From Ophioderma brevispina (taxonomy: Eukaryota > Echinodermata > Ophiuroidea > Amphilepidida > Ophiodermatidae): DNA of 64,000 nucleotides. Made by a program: the position numbers and the translations under genes. Below are positions 44,501 to 56,752 of this stretch, one piece after another; within the stretch, counting starts at the first letter, position 1, and every line of letters begins with the position of its first letter. The notes beneath the pieces were generated by a model. That model did not search any database, was not told the origin of the DNA, and was given only the letters and a program-made list of their open reading frames with translations. The DNA is taken from positions 1 to 64,000 of the forward strand of contig JAMKCH010058030.1 of NCBI GenBank assembly GCA_023653785.1. The letters are read 5' to 3'.

Positions 44501-45486
44501 ATAGTGGGCAGTCCACTCATTATAAATGTGCGTGCCGGTTCAAAATCTTGAAAATTGTTCAAAGGGTGGGGCTTATTTTTCACTAAAAAGGGTGGACTTG
44601 TATAAAGCGTGGAGACGAAAAATAAAGGATGGCGTAAAACTGGTGTAACAATGCTTGCATAAATGGTGTCTATCGCTCCCTGGACAGCTCGCTCGATTTG
44701 CCAACAGCCTCACAGGAACTCATGAACGCATGTTATATATCTCATCGGGTGCGAGCTCCAATCAGCATCAGTTTTAGATCATTGTTTTTTTCGGTGATTC
44801 CAAGGTCCGTTTATTTACTAAAAAGAGCTTGGGTCTTCCCCTGTTTTTGTGACATGAAAACTAGCTTCGAAAATGTCGCCGATCGTGGAAAACCCCATAC
44901 AATTGGAATTTTTAGCAGTCTAAGTCTAAAATGGCGGCACCCGTCGAAAACAATGGGAGAGTTGGGATCGCGTGATTTTGGCGAAGAAGATTCAGATTCT
45001 GATGCAAAATTTGATGACGGCTTGATGCAGATTGAGATTGAGAAGAAGAAAAAGCTGATGTGGGTCTGAACATGCTTTGATATTGGGACTGATCATGTAC
45101 CAAATTGCGTATGTGCCCAGTCATGCCATTGCCAGTCTGAGACCGACCCTTGACCTGGCTTGGCTAGCCTACTTGATTTTACATGGATGCTGTATCATAA
45201 CACAACATTTTGTTCAATGTTCATTTCGTGTACTCTGTGTGGGCTATTAATTTGGATATCTGGCTACAAAAAAATAAATTATTGAGAATTGTCACTTTAT
45301 GATACATAGGCACATGTGCAATCTGTGATGGAAGTTTATGTTCCTGTTTACCATTACGGTAAGCCCAATATTGGTTGCGAATGGTAAAAAGGGAGGGGGT
45401 CCCCGATTTTCAGTATAAAGGGTGTCTCAGTAAAAGGGTGGGGGTGCAAATAAAAGGGGGGGGTCAAACCCCACTGCCCACTATAT
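44501..45486. mobile_element. Terminal-inverted-repeat element with possible captured host DNA
   Basis: The left end ATAGTGGGCAGT and right end ACTGCCCACTAT are perfect 12-bp inverted repeats. 'atcgt' flanks both sides and may be a target duplication. Both subterminal zones are alike ('gggtgg', 'tataaag', 'aaaggatgg' or 'aaagggtgg'). The middle (about 44650-45370) is different in character, looks like unique host sequence, and includes the exon-like frame at 44953. Confidence 0.6.
44953..45069 (+). CDS. Possible coding exon, unknown protein
   Basis: I do not recognise this protein. The 38-codon frame has an acidic stretch (GEEDSDSDAKFDDG) followed by an amphipathic, lysine-rich piece (LMQIEIEKKKKLMW) and a stop at 45067. 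An ATG at 44931 in good context (aaaATGGCGGC, reading MAAPVENNGRVG) would join this frame if one base were missing around 44967, so the sequence may contain a frame error or two overlapping starts. Possible splice donors (GTGGGT, GTCTGA) lie at the end. It looks like a first exon with 5' flanking DNA, perhaps captured by the surrounding inverted-repeat element. It may also be chance. Confidence 0.3.
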   Translation: MGELGSRDFGEEDSDSDAKFDDGLMQIEIEKKKKLMWV

Positions 45487-46176
45487 CGTGGTTTCAATTT
45501 TACCAAGTAACATTCGACTTAATTTTTTCTCATTCAACTAAGTGAATTGTCCTACCATTTAGGGGATTACAAGTACATGATTAGCGTTTCGGTTTCATGT
45601 ATACATTCATGTACTTTCAGCTGTACCTTTTTTTTTTTTAAAGCAATTCCACCATAATCTCTGTGACCCACTTTCTGCTTAACTTTTTGTATTTTCTACC
45701 GACAAATCGATCAACAAACTCATCAAAATTCTCCGCTCTGAAATTACCATGTCAAATCTCTAAGTTTGATTCTTTGAACATAGGCCTCCATTTTGCTAGA
45801 TGTACTTACACAGTCAGGTTCCTCACTTAATTCCCAGGGCACTACCACCTCCTGGAACACCGATATGATACAATCTGTCCGATGGGCTCATTACAGGACC
45901 TAACATGAGATAGTTGCGCCTCTTTGAGTAACCAATCAAAATAATGCTTCTAGACTATATATCTCTGTTTACCAATACACCACACTCCTACAGTCTCTCG
46001 GGTTTGCTCATTACATGAATATTACCTTGCAAGTAACCAATCAAAGAGTGCTTAGATGCCAATAGATCTACAGGTAATGCGCAGACGGTTTATGTACTGA
46101 ACGTATTACCTGGAAGTAATTCCTCATGGTAGAGTTTACAGCAGCTACAACAGCACACCACAGATTAACCTATCTA
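45487..46176. other. Unassigned; local repeat
   Basis: 'agtaaccaatcaaa' with 'gtgctt' or 'atgctt' following occurs at about 45928 and 46032, with 'ctcattaca' before each; this looks like a degraded ~105-bp tandem repeat. No gene. Confidence 0.35.
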
Positions 46177-46448
46177 TGGTGGTATTTTAGCACAAAAAGT
46201 CCGCACTAGGTGCGCTCGGTAGTCCAGGGGCGCTTGGTCATGCGACGTACTATACTAGAAAAACCTCTTTTCTATTTCTTTTCTATCTTTACGGAATAAA
46301 CGTCAATACTATGAGTGCAGTTTATTCCATTTTATAAGCCAAGAATCTAGTGTCAAACCAGATCGCACCCCGAGCACACCCCAAGCGCACCCTGAGCGCA
46401 CCTTAGAGTGCCCTAGTGGAGCGGATTTTTTGTGCTAAAATCCCACCA
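46177..46448. mobile_element. TA-flanked MITE
   Basis: The left end TGGTGGTATTTTAGCACAAA is mirrored by 'tttgtgctaaaatcccacca', about 36 bp of inverted repeat, flanked by TA on both sides. The interior includes repeated 'gcgcacc' phrases. Non-coding; possibly mariner-like. Confidence 0.85.
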
Positions 46449-47669
46449 TACTATATCCCCACTAGACTACACTCACAGGACAGGATTTCGTGTTTGGTTT
46501 TCTGTGTATCCACCCAATGGCTGTCTGCACTGTTGTGGAGAATGAATGGTTATACCTGCCTACAGTGCATAATATTGCTATTTGTTTTAAATTACTTTTG
46601 GTGATCCCAATTAAAATTTGTAAATGGTTGTCCTTTAAAAAATCACAAAATACTAAGCAGAGAACAAGTGTAGCACCCTCAGTTTATATCCAGATAGCAG
46701 CATGTAACTGTGAAGTAGATACATAAGTAGCTGCGTGTATACTCTGTCCACTCCAGCTACAGAGCTATGTACTTTAGAAGCCCATATATATATAATATTA
46801 TATTGCCGCTACTGCATTGCAACTTGCTCACGTATACTGTTGAAGTAGCTATATGCATAAGTCTCTTGCTGACATGGTAGACACAGCTCAGTGGTGGTAA
46901 AGATAATCATGCAATTACGAATCTGACCATGTATAGGTACTCTTGTATACTGGTTCTTCGGTACCAGTTTTCAGGGTACAACCATGGCCGACAGTGTCCT
47001 AAGTACATAGTATTTGTGAAGTTTTAAATTGCCCCTTCTCACCAGCATTAGATATTAGGTGCACAGTACGCACTTACTTCAGGACTAGAAGAGATCATTG
47101 TGAATTTGACACCCATGGGTAGGGGCTGTCACAATCCACTTGATTTGGGCATCTGGAATTTCCAAACGGGAATTTAGGGAATTCTTACATGCATTTTCTA
47201 TGGCAGCCTCTGTACCAGTGACATTACAAAATCACCTCTTAACCTTCGTTCAAAAAATCTTAGTAATATCATGCTGCAAAACAGTGTAATTTCCAATAAT
47301 GGTCATTTAGATTTAAATATTTGTGACCAGCTACAGCCTTTAGTAAAGTCTATTCGATGTAAGAGCGCCCTCCTACTATTAACTCAGGTTACGCCGGATG
47401 TTGATGCTAATTTGAATTTGCTGTTGGCATGTCCTCCCCCGACCCACGAGTACCAAACTGAAAGGCTTACTTTCAATACATTTATTTGGTGTCTTTAAAG
47501 CTTCACTTTGCGCTTGCCTATAAGAGGTGCTTCTTTCAATTGTCCTTGCAGTTCCCCCTGTCACCGGATGAAAGACCATATTTTGCTCATTGTTGTCTTG
47601 ATATTTCTGCTTTCAAATCTGCCATCTCTTTAGAGATGAAAAATTGCTGTTTTAGTGGTTAACCATCAA
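46449..47669. other. No recognisable feature
   Basis: 'gtatactctgtccactccagct' near 46738 resembles one end of family A, without a partner. No gene seen. Confidence 0.4.
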
Positions 47670-47831
47670 TATTAGCACAGTAGTGAATAGGGCTTTGCAA
47701 TGTGCATTGTGTGCACTTCTACCATCAAAATTGCAAATTTGTTTCCCACAATATTTGATGGTGAGTGTATGTAAGTGACAGGCTCTCATATCAAGTAGAA
47801 AACATGATACACAAAATTGGATTAAGCACCT
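47670..47831 (-). mobile_element. F7-family MITE fragment
   Basis: The right end before TTAA (47832-47835) and interior ('aggctctcatatcaagtag', 'gtgaatagggctttgcaa') are the reverse complement of 43341-43500. The other end is missing. Confidence 0.65.
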
Positions 47832-47835
47832 TTAA

Positions 47836-48756
47836 TAGCCTTAACCCCCAACATAAATCTCACCACAGTGTCCATAAATGCCTAGATTTCCTTCCATAGT
47901 CATGCATCCATCATACATCCATTTTTTGGTCTTTTCCTAAACCAAATATAGCCAAATGACAACATGCTTCTTCAGTATAAGCTGACAGATTTGATCATTT
48001 TTTAATTGCTACCATTCAAGCATCTAACAGCATTAATCACCAGGTATTATTTTAGGATTATTACTATAACAAGCATGGTATTTCTTTCACAAGTCCGTAT
48101 CTGCGGCGCCAGCATGGCAGGTGATTGATTTTTCCTTTTTTTGGTAAAATTCACCTTTTTTTGTGTTATTTCAAGCTTGTATTTGGCCCTAACAAAGATG
48201 TACACGCTATCATAACGATAACGACAGCAAATAACTGTAATGACCACATAAGTTTTACTTGAATTAAACCTAAACTGCAAGTAATCCCAAGTCTTCAAAT
48301 ATTGTGTCGTATCGACTTTGACCCATTAAAATTTTAATGGAGCCTACCTAATCCCTACATGTGTATGAAAATGAATATTGATTAATCCAAACTGGTGCCA
48401 GGAACTATCTATTTTGTAATATCATTTGGAACCATCATACTTTCTATACGTAATTATTTAGTATATGTCAAGGTCTGGGAACTCCAAAAAGCTCTAGATT
48501 GTCAAACCAACACATGACATGCGATAAAGTTTCTTCATGGTCACATGGCGCCCTGCTTGAAATAACAGATGTATAGTTTAAACAAACTAAAAAAAAATTA
48601 AATCTAACATTTAAACTAAAATTATTTTAAAAAGTACAATCTTTTGGTCAACCCATGAGAACCAGCGCTAGAAAAACCTATGCTCCGCTGTTACATTTTG
48701 AATAGGGTATAATTAATAGGATAGGATAATCCCGTGGGATTAAAATAATGAAACTC
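47836..48756. other. No recognisable feature
   Basis: No coding block or paired ends seen. Confidence 0.4.
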
Positions 48757-48760
48757 TTAA

Positions 48761-49713
48761 GGGGGATGATCCAATTTAAGGTATAAAGTTTCCATACTGA
48801 TTGACTGTGACCTCAAACACCATCTGTAAAGGTTTTATGCCAATATTCAAACTATTTTGATCTGAGAGAGAATGTGACTTTGTAAAGCCCCATAAGACTA
48901 CTGTGTAAAACCCAATAAAATACGTTATAGATAACTATTGGTCGACCAAGAGGATTTAAGTATGGGCATACATTAAAATTGATCCAGCCCTTGCCCCAGC
49001 AAATTCCTGCACACGGACGCTTGACTTTGATTGATACAGGAGTTAAAGGGGTATATCCACCTACCAAAATACGTGGGTATGCTTTAAAGCCACTATCAGT
49101 GATTTCTTCCAAATGTAAACAAATTGCGCCCCCTATTTTTCATCAAAGTGCATATTTTTGCACTGTTGTATTGGAAATGGTTGTAGTTAAGTCCCCTCTA
49201 AGTGACTAAGCTGAACACGCCATATTTGTCAAAAAAATTATGATTTTTATGAACTTGTTTACTAATAAAAGTATGGATCCAACATTTATTAGTAAACAAA
49301 ACAGTTTTAAAGGCATCTTTAAGACTATTTTAAAATGCTTTGTCTGTTTTTCACAAAGAAGAGTAATACCGGTATAAGGTGTTGATATGACCTAGCAATT
49401 TAGACACAAAATGGGAATTTTGAGTTTCTGGAAAAAAATGACTGATAGTGGCTTTAATGTGCTGAAATAACATCAACCAAGTCCATGAATGTATACCGAT
49501 TTTTTTTTTATTATGGCCAAAATTTTGGAAATTCAGAAATTTCTGGAAGTCTTACATCCCTGGGTACTTTTTCACTCACTAACATCCAAACCAAACACAT
49601 TTTAGCCCTAGGATTTGACAAGGCAAATGAGAAAAATAATAGCTCTCTTCTGAGACCTCAATTTTACCCTTTCCATTAAAACTTTGAGACAATTAGCAAT
49701 ATGGGCCGGACCT
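48761..49713 (-). mobile_element. F1-family MITE with nested insertions
   Basis: TTAA at 48757-48760 and 49714-49717. Ends GGGGGATGATCC and GGGCCGGACCT match family F1 in reverse orientation. The two halves align with 26040-26391 ('tgtgactttgtaaagcccca' and 'tattggtcgacca' on one side, 'ttttagccctaggatttgac' on the other). The ~600 bases between are inserted material, including an F3 MITE. Confidence 0.8.
49088..49453. mobile_element. TTAA-flanked MITE (family F3), clean copy
   Basis: TTAA at 49084-49087 and 49454-49457. The left end AGCCACTATCAGTGATTT is mirrored by AATGACTGATAGTGGCT. It is nested in the F1 element. It lacks the hAT insertion found in the 31.3-kb copy. Confidence 0.9.
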
Positions 49714-49717
49714 TTAA

Positions 49718-52700
49718 TGGGATTACGCTATGTCAGGGGCACATGAGATCTTATTTGATGAAAAAAAAACAATGATTCTCGAGGTTTTAACATGTGCAAA
49801 AGGTGGCTGACACACAGATAAAATTTGAATCAAATCAAAAAATAATTAAATAAGAACTGAGGGCGGCACAATTAGAGTTACAAAAATCACTCAGCAGACT
49901 GTGATTCCATCACATGGTCACACAGTGCTGCAACCACTTTAACATCTGGGAAAATGGACGGCCTTACTGAAAAAAATAATTTGGGGGGGGGGTGGGGTTA
50001 AGGAAACTTTTTATTAAGAGGGAGGGGCTGGGGCATTTCAAGATTGAACACAGCAAAAGTTATGCAACCCACCCATTGCTAGATTGTTAAAAATACACAA
50101 CCCCATTGGCTCAAGGAATTTACATAGCCCACCCCCCCCAAAAAAAAATTAAATTAAGACTGAGAGCCAGATCAGGCTCTACAAGGTGTGGTAAGGTGGG
50201 CATGGACGTAAGGTGTGTGCATGGATGAGGTGCAAACCATACATGGGGATGGAGCTTGATGGCAACCCAACAGGTGACAGAAGAAAATAAAACGATAAGT
50301 CCAAAAGCAATCTATCAGCTTTAGTGTAGGTAATGGTATGTGTATTATGGATGGTATTTCAAAAGTTAACATTAACCACAAACTCAGTATTGGAATAAAA
50401 CCACTTTGATATACCTCTGATCTTTTTTTTATTATACAAAACCATCATTGTGAGATCAAAAATACAAATCCCCCTATCATTTCCCAAGTCATCCTCGCCA
50501 AATTAATGAAAGGTCCATAATACTTAATAGTAGAAATCCATGGTGATTATGCAAACCCCAACAATTATGACACAACGTCGTATTTCATTAACTGAAGGCT
50601 GATGGACATGCATAATGTTGTCCAAAACAAGGCGGTGAAGGCATTAATCTAAGCAATTCGGTCAACAGCGACCACTTATTGACAGGCAACACAATTTTGT
50701 TTTATGGCAGCGCATATTCAATTAAGCTGCTAAAAGAGAGCGCGTGGCTCGTCAATCAGCTATTAAAAAAATCCACGCGAGGACGATCTTCACACGCTTT
50801 TCCGCAAAGTCTCTGGCGTTGTAAACCGCCCTGCTTCATGCTCGCTCGTGCATGATTGTATGTAAAAACAATAACATCAGCATCTATTCAAGTTCCAATT
50901 ATCTTTGAATTTTCTGATTTGGAGCATTCACAAAATTAGTGAAGAATGGTGCATTTGACTATTTAATATCATGTTCATCGGATTTAGATAAGTCGTCAGA
51001 ATATTTATAATATTTTTTAGAAGATTGAGGCATGTAACCAAATCATGGTATTGGTGATCATTCAAACTATAGTTGCCAGTATTGGGAGATAGCTGTGTGT
51101 TGTAGTTTTTGTTGAATGTCAGGGAACCCACTGGTGTTCAATGAGTCAGAGCCCGCAGGTATGGAAGTCTGCGGCGAATCCGCGTCCATGGCATGGGGCC
51201 CGAGGTGTCGAGGCCATGGGACCGAGTCCGAGTCCAACGAGAATGGAGTCAATGGCTGAGTGAATCGGACTCGCCAAATTGGGTCCGGACGAGTCCTGCT
51301 GTTCTAAACTCCACATTGAAGTGCGTCATGTCAGCGTCAATCTGCAAACGATGCGTCAAATCGGTCATACGGATTAGAAGAAACACTGGCGGAAATGTTC
51401 AAGACAAACAGACGTCATGTCACAAAGGAAATGTAAGACCGAAAACAAATGCAAGTGGGGCTGTCTACACAGGGCACCAGATCCGCATCACTGTATGTGG
51501 TACTTCCAAGAGCCAGATGTTTGTGAACGTGCGTGGGCTGTATGCACGATGCACATTTTCATGCATACAGCATGATTGGTGCGAAAAATCAAATCTTCGC
51601 ATAAGTGCGTGCACGTCAGTGCGAAATGGAATCGCGCGTTATTAGGCGTAAAATGTGTGATGCAATAGAAACCGATAGAAGCGTGTTCTATCCGCACTCC
51701 ATATATTTCGATCTCAAGTTTGAGGGTGATGTAAACTGTGCGCTTAGGTTGTGGCACCCAAAGAAACGCAAGCGCTGGCCTTTCATTGCAACACGCAGTG
51801 AATAAAGGCAGCAACAATCGAAATGACTAAAGGAATGCAGGGTCACGTCATTACGTATAGCGTCAACCTCAATGAATCAAGGGACCGTGCAGAGTATACA
51901 CTGTGGCTGTGCAGTGTGCAGTAAACCCGAACTCCTATGTATGGTAATACACCCATGCAAGCCACGGCCCATTGATCCGCTGTGTAGATAAGCCCCAGGA
52001 AGTGATGGTGAGCATATAGGACATATTGGACAGTAACACATGTATCATGGGTTTATAGGTATTACTTTGAACTAGTAAGTAGACTATGGTACAATCACGA
52101 CAATACAACATTTACGTATTAATCAAAATCAGCAGGGCATGCCAAGCCTGCCCAAGCCATGCTTCAAGTACAAATCGCAACTTACCCAGGCTCGGGATTC
52201 GGCAATGGGTGACGCGCTGGAATATACTTGGCCATCTCTGTAACAAAAAATCCACTACGCTACTTATACTCTTCCCATGCAAAACAAACTACTGGTGGCT
52301 CTGCTGACGGACGAGATGAAGTGAAACCGGCACCAAATTTGTAACTAAAATCCCTAAAATATTCCACAATTCACGTGCTTTTTTCTCAAAATTCTTAATC
52401 CAACATTCTTTGTTGGATGAGAAAGTTGCTCAAAATAACGTTTTCTAGTGCTATGCCAAAAGGTGGAGAGGTCTGTTTGGTAGATTAATGTAATTGATAT
52501 GCCAAGTGAGTCAATTTTAAGCGGGGACATGTCGCCATTGTTCTAACGTATATTTTGAAACCTCTAAATCCCAACTCAGTAAAGCAAAAGACATTAATGA
52601 ACCTGCACGCCTGGTCCAAAACTATATGCAGAAAGTGCAAGAATTGATCAAAACGTGGACTTACACCGTCTTTGACTTTAAAAGACAATTGTTGGTAATT

Positions 52701-53909
52701 TGGTCACTAAATCTGTTCAATCAATCTAAACATACATCACTTTGGCTTTAAGAGGCTGTCGCAATCAAAGAAGTCATGATCTCTTATTTATACTACATGC
52801 CCATACAATACACTGGATAGGTATGGTTCAAATCAACAAAGGTTAAAATCTATGGAATGGCATCGATGCACACAGTGAGGCCATGCAAATCATGTTGGCC
52901 TAAATCCAAGCTGCATAAAAGTGGTATGATTTTTCTTGATAAAAAACAGCAATCTATTCGCCTGGAATAGAATCCAAAAATAAAATTTATAATGGACAAG
53001 AACACGGTAATAATAAACTAAACTGCCTTGCAAGCTTCCCCTTATATAAAGTTGAAATGGTACTCCAACCTAACATCAGGCAGATCTATCTTTATTAAAC
53101 ATGTATATATAGAAAAAAAACCAAAGCAATAATATGCAAGTTGACTACTAATATTTTGAGTTATAAAATGGTTTGAAAACGTTTAATAAAGCTTTATAGC
53201 TATAATGTATGATGTCTGAAGAAAGATGGCTTAAACACAAACTTTCTCTGATTGGCTTTCAAGGAAATATTAAAATATCATCAACAACTCAAGCCCCCAA
53301 AAGCCATAAGAAAACCAATGTGACCAAAACCAAATGATGAAAAACTCAACTTTCACCGTACAGATAGGGTGGGGCTATAAGATTGGGAATTCCCACAAGT
53401 TGACTACCAAAAAGGACACCCTAGGTGTCCATATTGTATTACTATTTACTTTAAATTATAATTATCACTTGATTACGACCAACAAATTTCAATTTCACTC
53501 ATACCAAAAACACTCAATTGAAACATTAAACAGTTCATACATGTGACTCAGCTGGGTAATTTAAACCGCATAAGTAGTAGACATTCATTACAAGGTTCGT
53601 CTCGTTATGGAATTCTTGGGAATCGCCTTGAGATGATCATATTAACTTCAATTACCATTGTGTATCCAGGAAAACATATTACAATGCAAGCATTTTGATT
53701 ATACAAAGAAGTATAAGATTTGAATAACCATATCACCTGTTCAAGTTAATAAATTGTAGTGTGTGTTTTGTTATTGTTTATATTATTATTTATATTTTTG
53801 TTGTCATCTCAGTTTTTATTTAATTCTACACCTAAACCTAACTTTCCCTAATTATGAATCAGGTTTTAAAGGCTAATGACAATTTTGAGATTAAAGTTTA
53901 CACTTGTCC
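49718..53909. other. Mostly unassigned; CpG-richer patch at 51.1-51.9 kb
   Basis: No repeat ends or coding blocks that I can support. At 51120-51900 the sequence is richer in CG and has open frames on both strands (150 codons at 51193-51645 on the plus strand, 109 on the minus), without recognisable domains. A second CG-containing patch is at 50730-50850. Either could be regulatory or an unrecognised exon or repeat. G and C runs lie near 49981 and 50133. Confidence 0.4.
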
Positions 53910-54211
53910 TTAAAGGCTGACCCAGAGATTTTTAAATATAATTTTTCTCTGTATTAATTAGAAATAGTCAATTAGAACTAAAGATAATCACCTTAAATGC
54001 TTAATTCCAAAGTTTGAGATGAATCACATTTTTCGTTTTCATAGAATAAACATTTATATATAGCGTAACAATGCCATAGGATACTGTTAAAAAAAATTAT
54101 GGATCAGGAATTTTATAACAAAGTTGTGATTTTCTATATGAAGGACTTCGATTTGAGCTTAGCTATTTCAGACAGTGATTAGTATATGGAAAAGCATTAT
54201 GTATATGCAAA

Positions 54212-54938
54212 CAGGGCCATCCCTAGAGGGGGATGTGGGATGTGACACCCCCATTTACAGAATTCTGTTGGCAAAATGTTGAATTGTTGGTATTAAAGGG
54301 GCATTTCGTGATCCACAGCCTCGTCCCCCCGACTTACCTAAAAAATGTTCAGATTTTTATATCATCTGAACCGTTAGCCTTAGTAATCCACGCGTGCCCA
54401 ATCTTACGTGCAAATTCTGTCTGTAAACTGACAGAAATTACAGCACAGTAACCTATGGGACTGTGGGAAATGAGCAATTGCTCATAACACAAAAACTGCA
54501 AGATCGGGATCAGCTCAAATTTTGAGAATAAGCTTTTCTCAAGGATATCTAGTGATCAATGAATATGTAAAATAAGATGTAGGTGGAATATTGTAATGAA
54601 ATAACATTTTGTTACTGGTATTACTTCCCATTGCTAATATATAACACAGTATAACTATAATTGAAAAATTTTGTAATGAAATTGGTCTCTTCCCTCCCAC
54701 CTTTTAGATTTTTGAACCGACAGTAATAAAACGGGTTGCCGGCCAAAATGTTAATTTTGCAGACATAATTTCAAAAATGTTCTGGCTCACTGCACTTGCC
54801 GGGTAAACTAATATTTATAGGGCAAGCGCAGTGAGCCGGACATTTTTTGTAATTGTGTCAGCAAATGGACAGTTTTTTTGGCAACACAGATTTAACACTC
54901 CCCCCCCCCCCCATTAAAATGGTCTGGGAATGCCCCTG
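54212..54938. mobile_element. hAT element nested in F5, itself carrying F2
   Basis: The left end is CAGGGCCATCCC and the right end GGGAATGCCCCTG. The flanks TATGCAAA (54204-54211) and AATGCAAA (54939-54946) are an 8-bp duplication with one mismatch. The interior holds an F2 MITE and a strong hairpin at about 54776-54849 ('ctggctcactgcacttgcc' with its mirror). No transposase. Confidence 0.8.
54297..54600. mobile_element. F2-family MITE, innermost of the nest
   Basis: TTAA at 54293-54296 is followed by AGGGGCATTTCGTGATCC and an interior close to 27269-27607 ('tatcatctgaaccgtta', 'cctatgggactgtgggaa'). The right end has decayed and cannot be placed exactly. Confidence 0.75.
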
Positions 54939-55012
54939 AATGCAAAATCATGATCTCTTTTTAAAAATTGAGAGTTCCCTCCTCAGGAAATCTCTGAGTC
55001 GACCTTTAAATT

Positions 55013-55441
55013 AAAATACATCGGTCCTCCGACCGCTTGTGTCACCTGCCGTTGCGGTTTGTGAATGATAGGTCTCATGACCTTTGACATGTAACCTTTG
55101 ACCTCATAAACAAATGAGCGATTGCATGTAAACTCCATAAACCAAGTTTGGTTCCAATTGATCTTCAACTTTTCAAATGACGTTACATTTGCAGCCTATT
55201 TTACAACTTGACCTCACATGACCTTTGACCTTGGTATGTGACATTTTACCTCATCAACAAATGGGGGATGTCATGTTGCACCTGTGACCCAAGTTTAGTT
55301 TAAATCCATCAAAGTATGTGGATATTACAAGCAAATGTTAACCCTTTTTCACAACAACAGACGACATCAACAACAGACATCAACAGTGGACAAAGTGATC
55401 CCTTTGTGTCTTTCTGCCTTAAGGCAGGCGACGCAATAAGC
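55013..55441 (+). repeat. TGACC-rich dispersed element
   Basis: Begins 'acatcggtcctccgaccgct' and ends 'aaggcaggcgacgcaa', as in the 38.4-kb copy, but with fewer internal units. One exact TGACCTTTGACCT near 55209. Inserted right beside the F5 element. Confidence 0.8.
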
Positions 55442-55822
55442 AGAAATAAAACAAAAATATAAATTCAGCATTTATTTTTAACCCTTGGCACATGTTTACA
55501 TACATATTTGAATGCATGAAAATTCTTGTATGACCTCAGAAGTAAAATACAGACCATATTAAAAAGGCAGACATGTTGGTGGACAAGCCAGATGCAATCC
55601 AGGACTACAATGCATTCACCTGTTGGTGGGATAGAACTGAGGTGAAAGTGGGTACTAATGCAATTTACCAGTGCCACCTAGTGGATTCTTCCACTAGCCA
55701 CTTTGGTCTAGTGGACTGAGGAATCCACCAGATGCCTCCTTCGCACCCTTGAAAATTTGAGTTATACTGAGGTAACAGAGTACATAACAAGGCGAACTCA
55801 TATTTATGTGATGCATAAAATA

Positions 55823-56747
55823 TGTCCCCGCTGAATGTCGCGATCACTTACACCCCTCCCCACCATCATGTACACCCCCTTAACACCATGTAACACTCAC
55901 CCCCTCCCCAACCTCAACACAACACACCTCCCAACCTCCGGAACACCCCACCCCCTCCCCACCAACCCTTCCCCAAAACAAACCCCCACCCCCTCCCCAA
56001 CACCTCGCAATACCCACCCCCTCCCAACACACCCTATCTCCTCCCCAACACCCTCGCATACCACCGCCCTCCCCCACCCCCTACATGCCACCCCCTCCCC
56101 CAACACCCCACCCCCTCCCCTTATGACATAGTAGTCTCATGTGCGAAGGAATTTTGCCTATCCGACGTACTGTTTCAGAGATACAGCAATTACCAATATT
56201 TAATTAGGCAAGATCAATTTGCATACCTAAGCCGCAATATATCACTACTTTTCAAATTGCCAAAAAATTGCCCCATGATCGGCTTATGAGTTTTGAGTAT
56301 CCGTGTACCATTTCAAAAATATAAGCAATTACCTGAGTTTTGATATTAATTAGCTCATTTGCATACTCCATTTGCCTGAAATACGCCCAAAATCTCATCA
56401 GGGTCGTAACTCTTCATCCCACCTTCCTCCACCAAGTTACATCGTATACGCCTTACAGACTCAGAAACTTGTACACCGTGAGGCCTTGCAGGAACATTTT
56501 CCATAAATTATGCAAATTAGATCCCTACTTAGCATATTTTAACGCCCAAAATCTAATCATGTGGAGAACTCTCAACACCACTTATTTCCACCACGTTACA
56601 ACATGGTCAACCTTACGGAATTCAAGATAACTTGTATACAAGTGGGTTAACTTTTTCTCACGGATCGAACAAACGGAGGAACGAACGGAAGAACGAACAG
56701 ACGCTGCTCATTTCATATCCCCGTTCCGAACTCGTCGGCCGGGGACA
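55823..56747. mobile_element. ~925-bp insertion with TGTCCCCG / CGGGGACA ends
   Basis: This element is absent from the second copy of the duplication. The left end TGTCCCCGC is mirrored at the right by GGCCGGGGACA. The right portion has 'acggaggaacgaacggaag' before the end, similar in style to the 34.8-kb element. The left part contains a C-rich minisatellite. It lies directly against the TTAA of an F2 MITE. Confidence 0.65.
55851..56121 (+). repeat. C-rich minisatellite
   Basis: Many imperfect copies of 'caccccctccccaacac' with variable spacers of roughly 15-30 bases. The open frames across it (Pro/Thr-rich on plus, Gly/Val-rich on minus) come from composition. Confidence 0.9.
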
Positions 56748-56752
56748 ATTAA

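Larger units (their letters stand above)
53914..55005 (-). mobile_element. F5-family MITE interrupted by a hAT element
   Basis: TTAA at 53910-53913 and 55006-55009. Ends AGGCTGACCCAGAGATTT and AAATCTCTGAGTCGACCT. Both flanking portions align with the intact copy at 36879-37232 in reverse orientation. The hAT insertion at 54212-54938 separates 'gtatatgcaaa' from 'atcatgatctc'. Confidence 0.85.

Noticed and set aside
51193..51645. 150-codon plus-strand open frame in a CpG-richer patch
   Set aside because: No recognisable domain, the minus strand is open over the same bases, and there is no splice or start context that singles it out.
55835..56131. Pro/Thr-rich protein frame of 98 codons
   Set aside because: Generated by the C-rich minisatellite.
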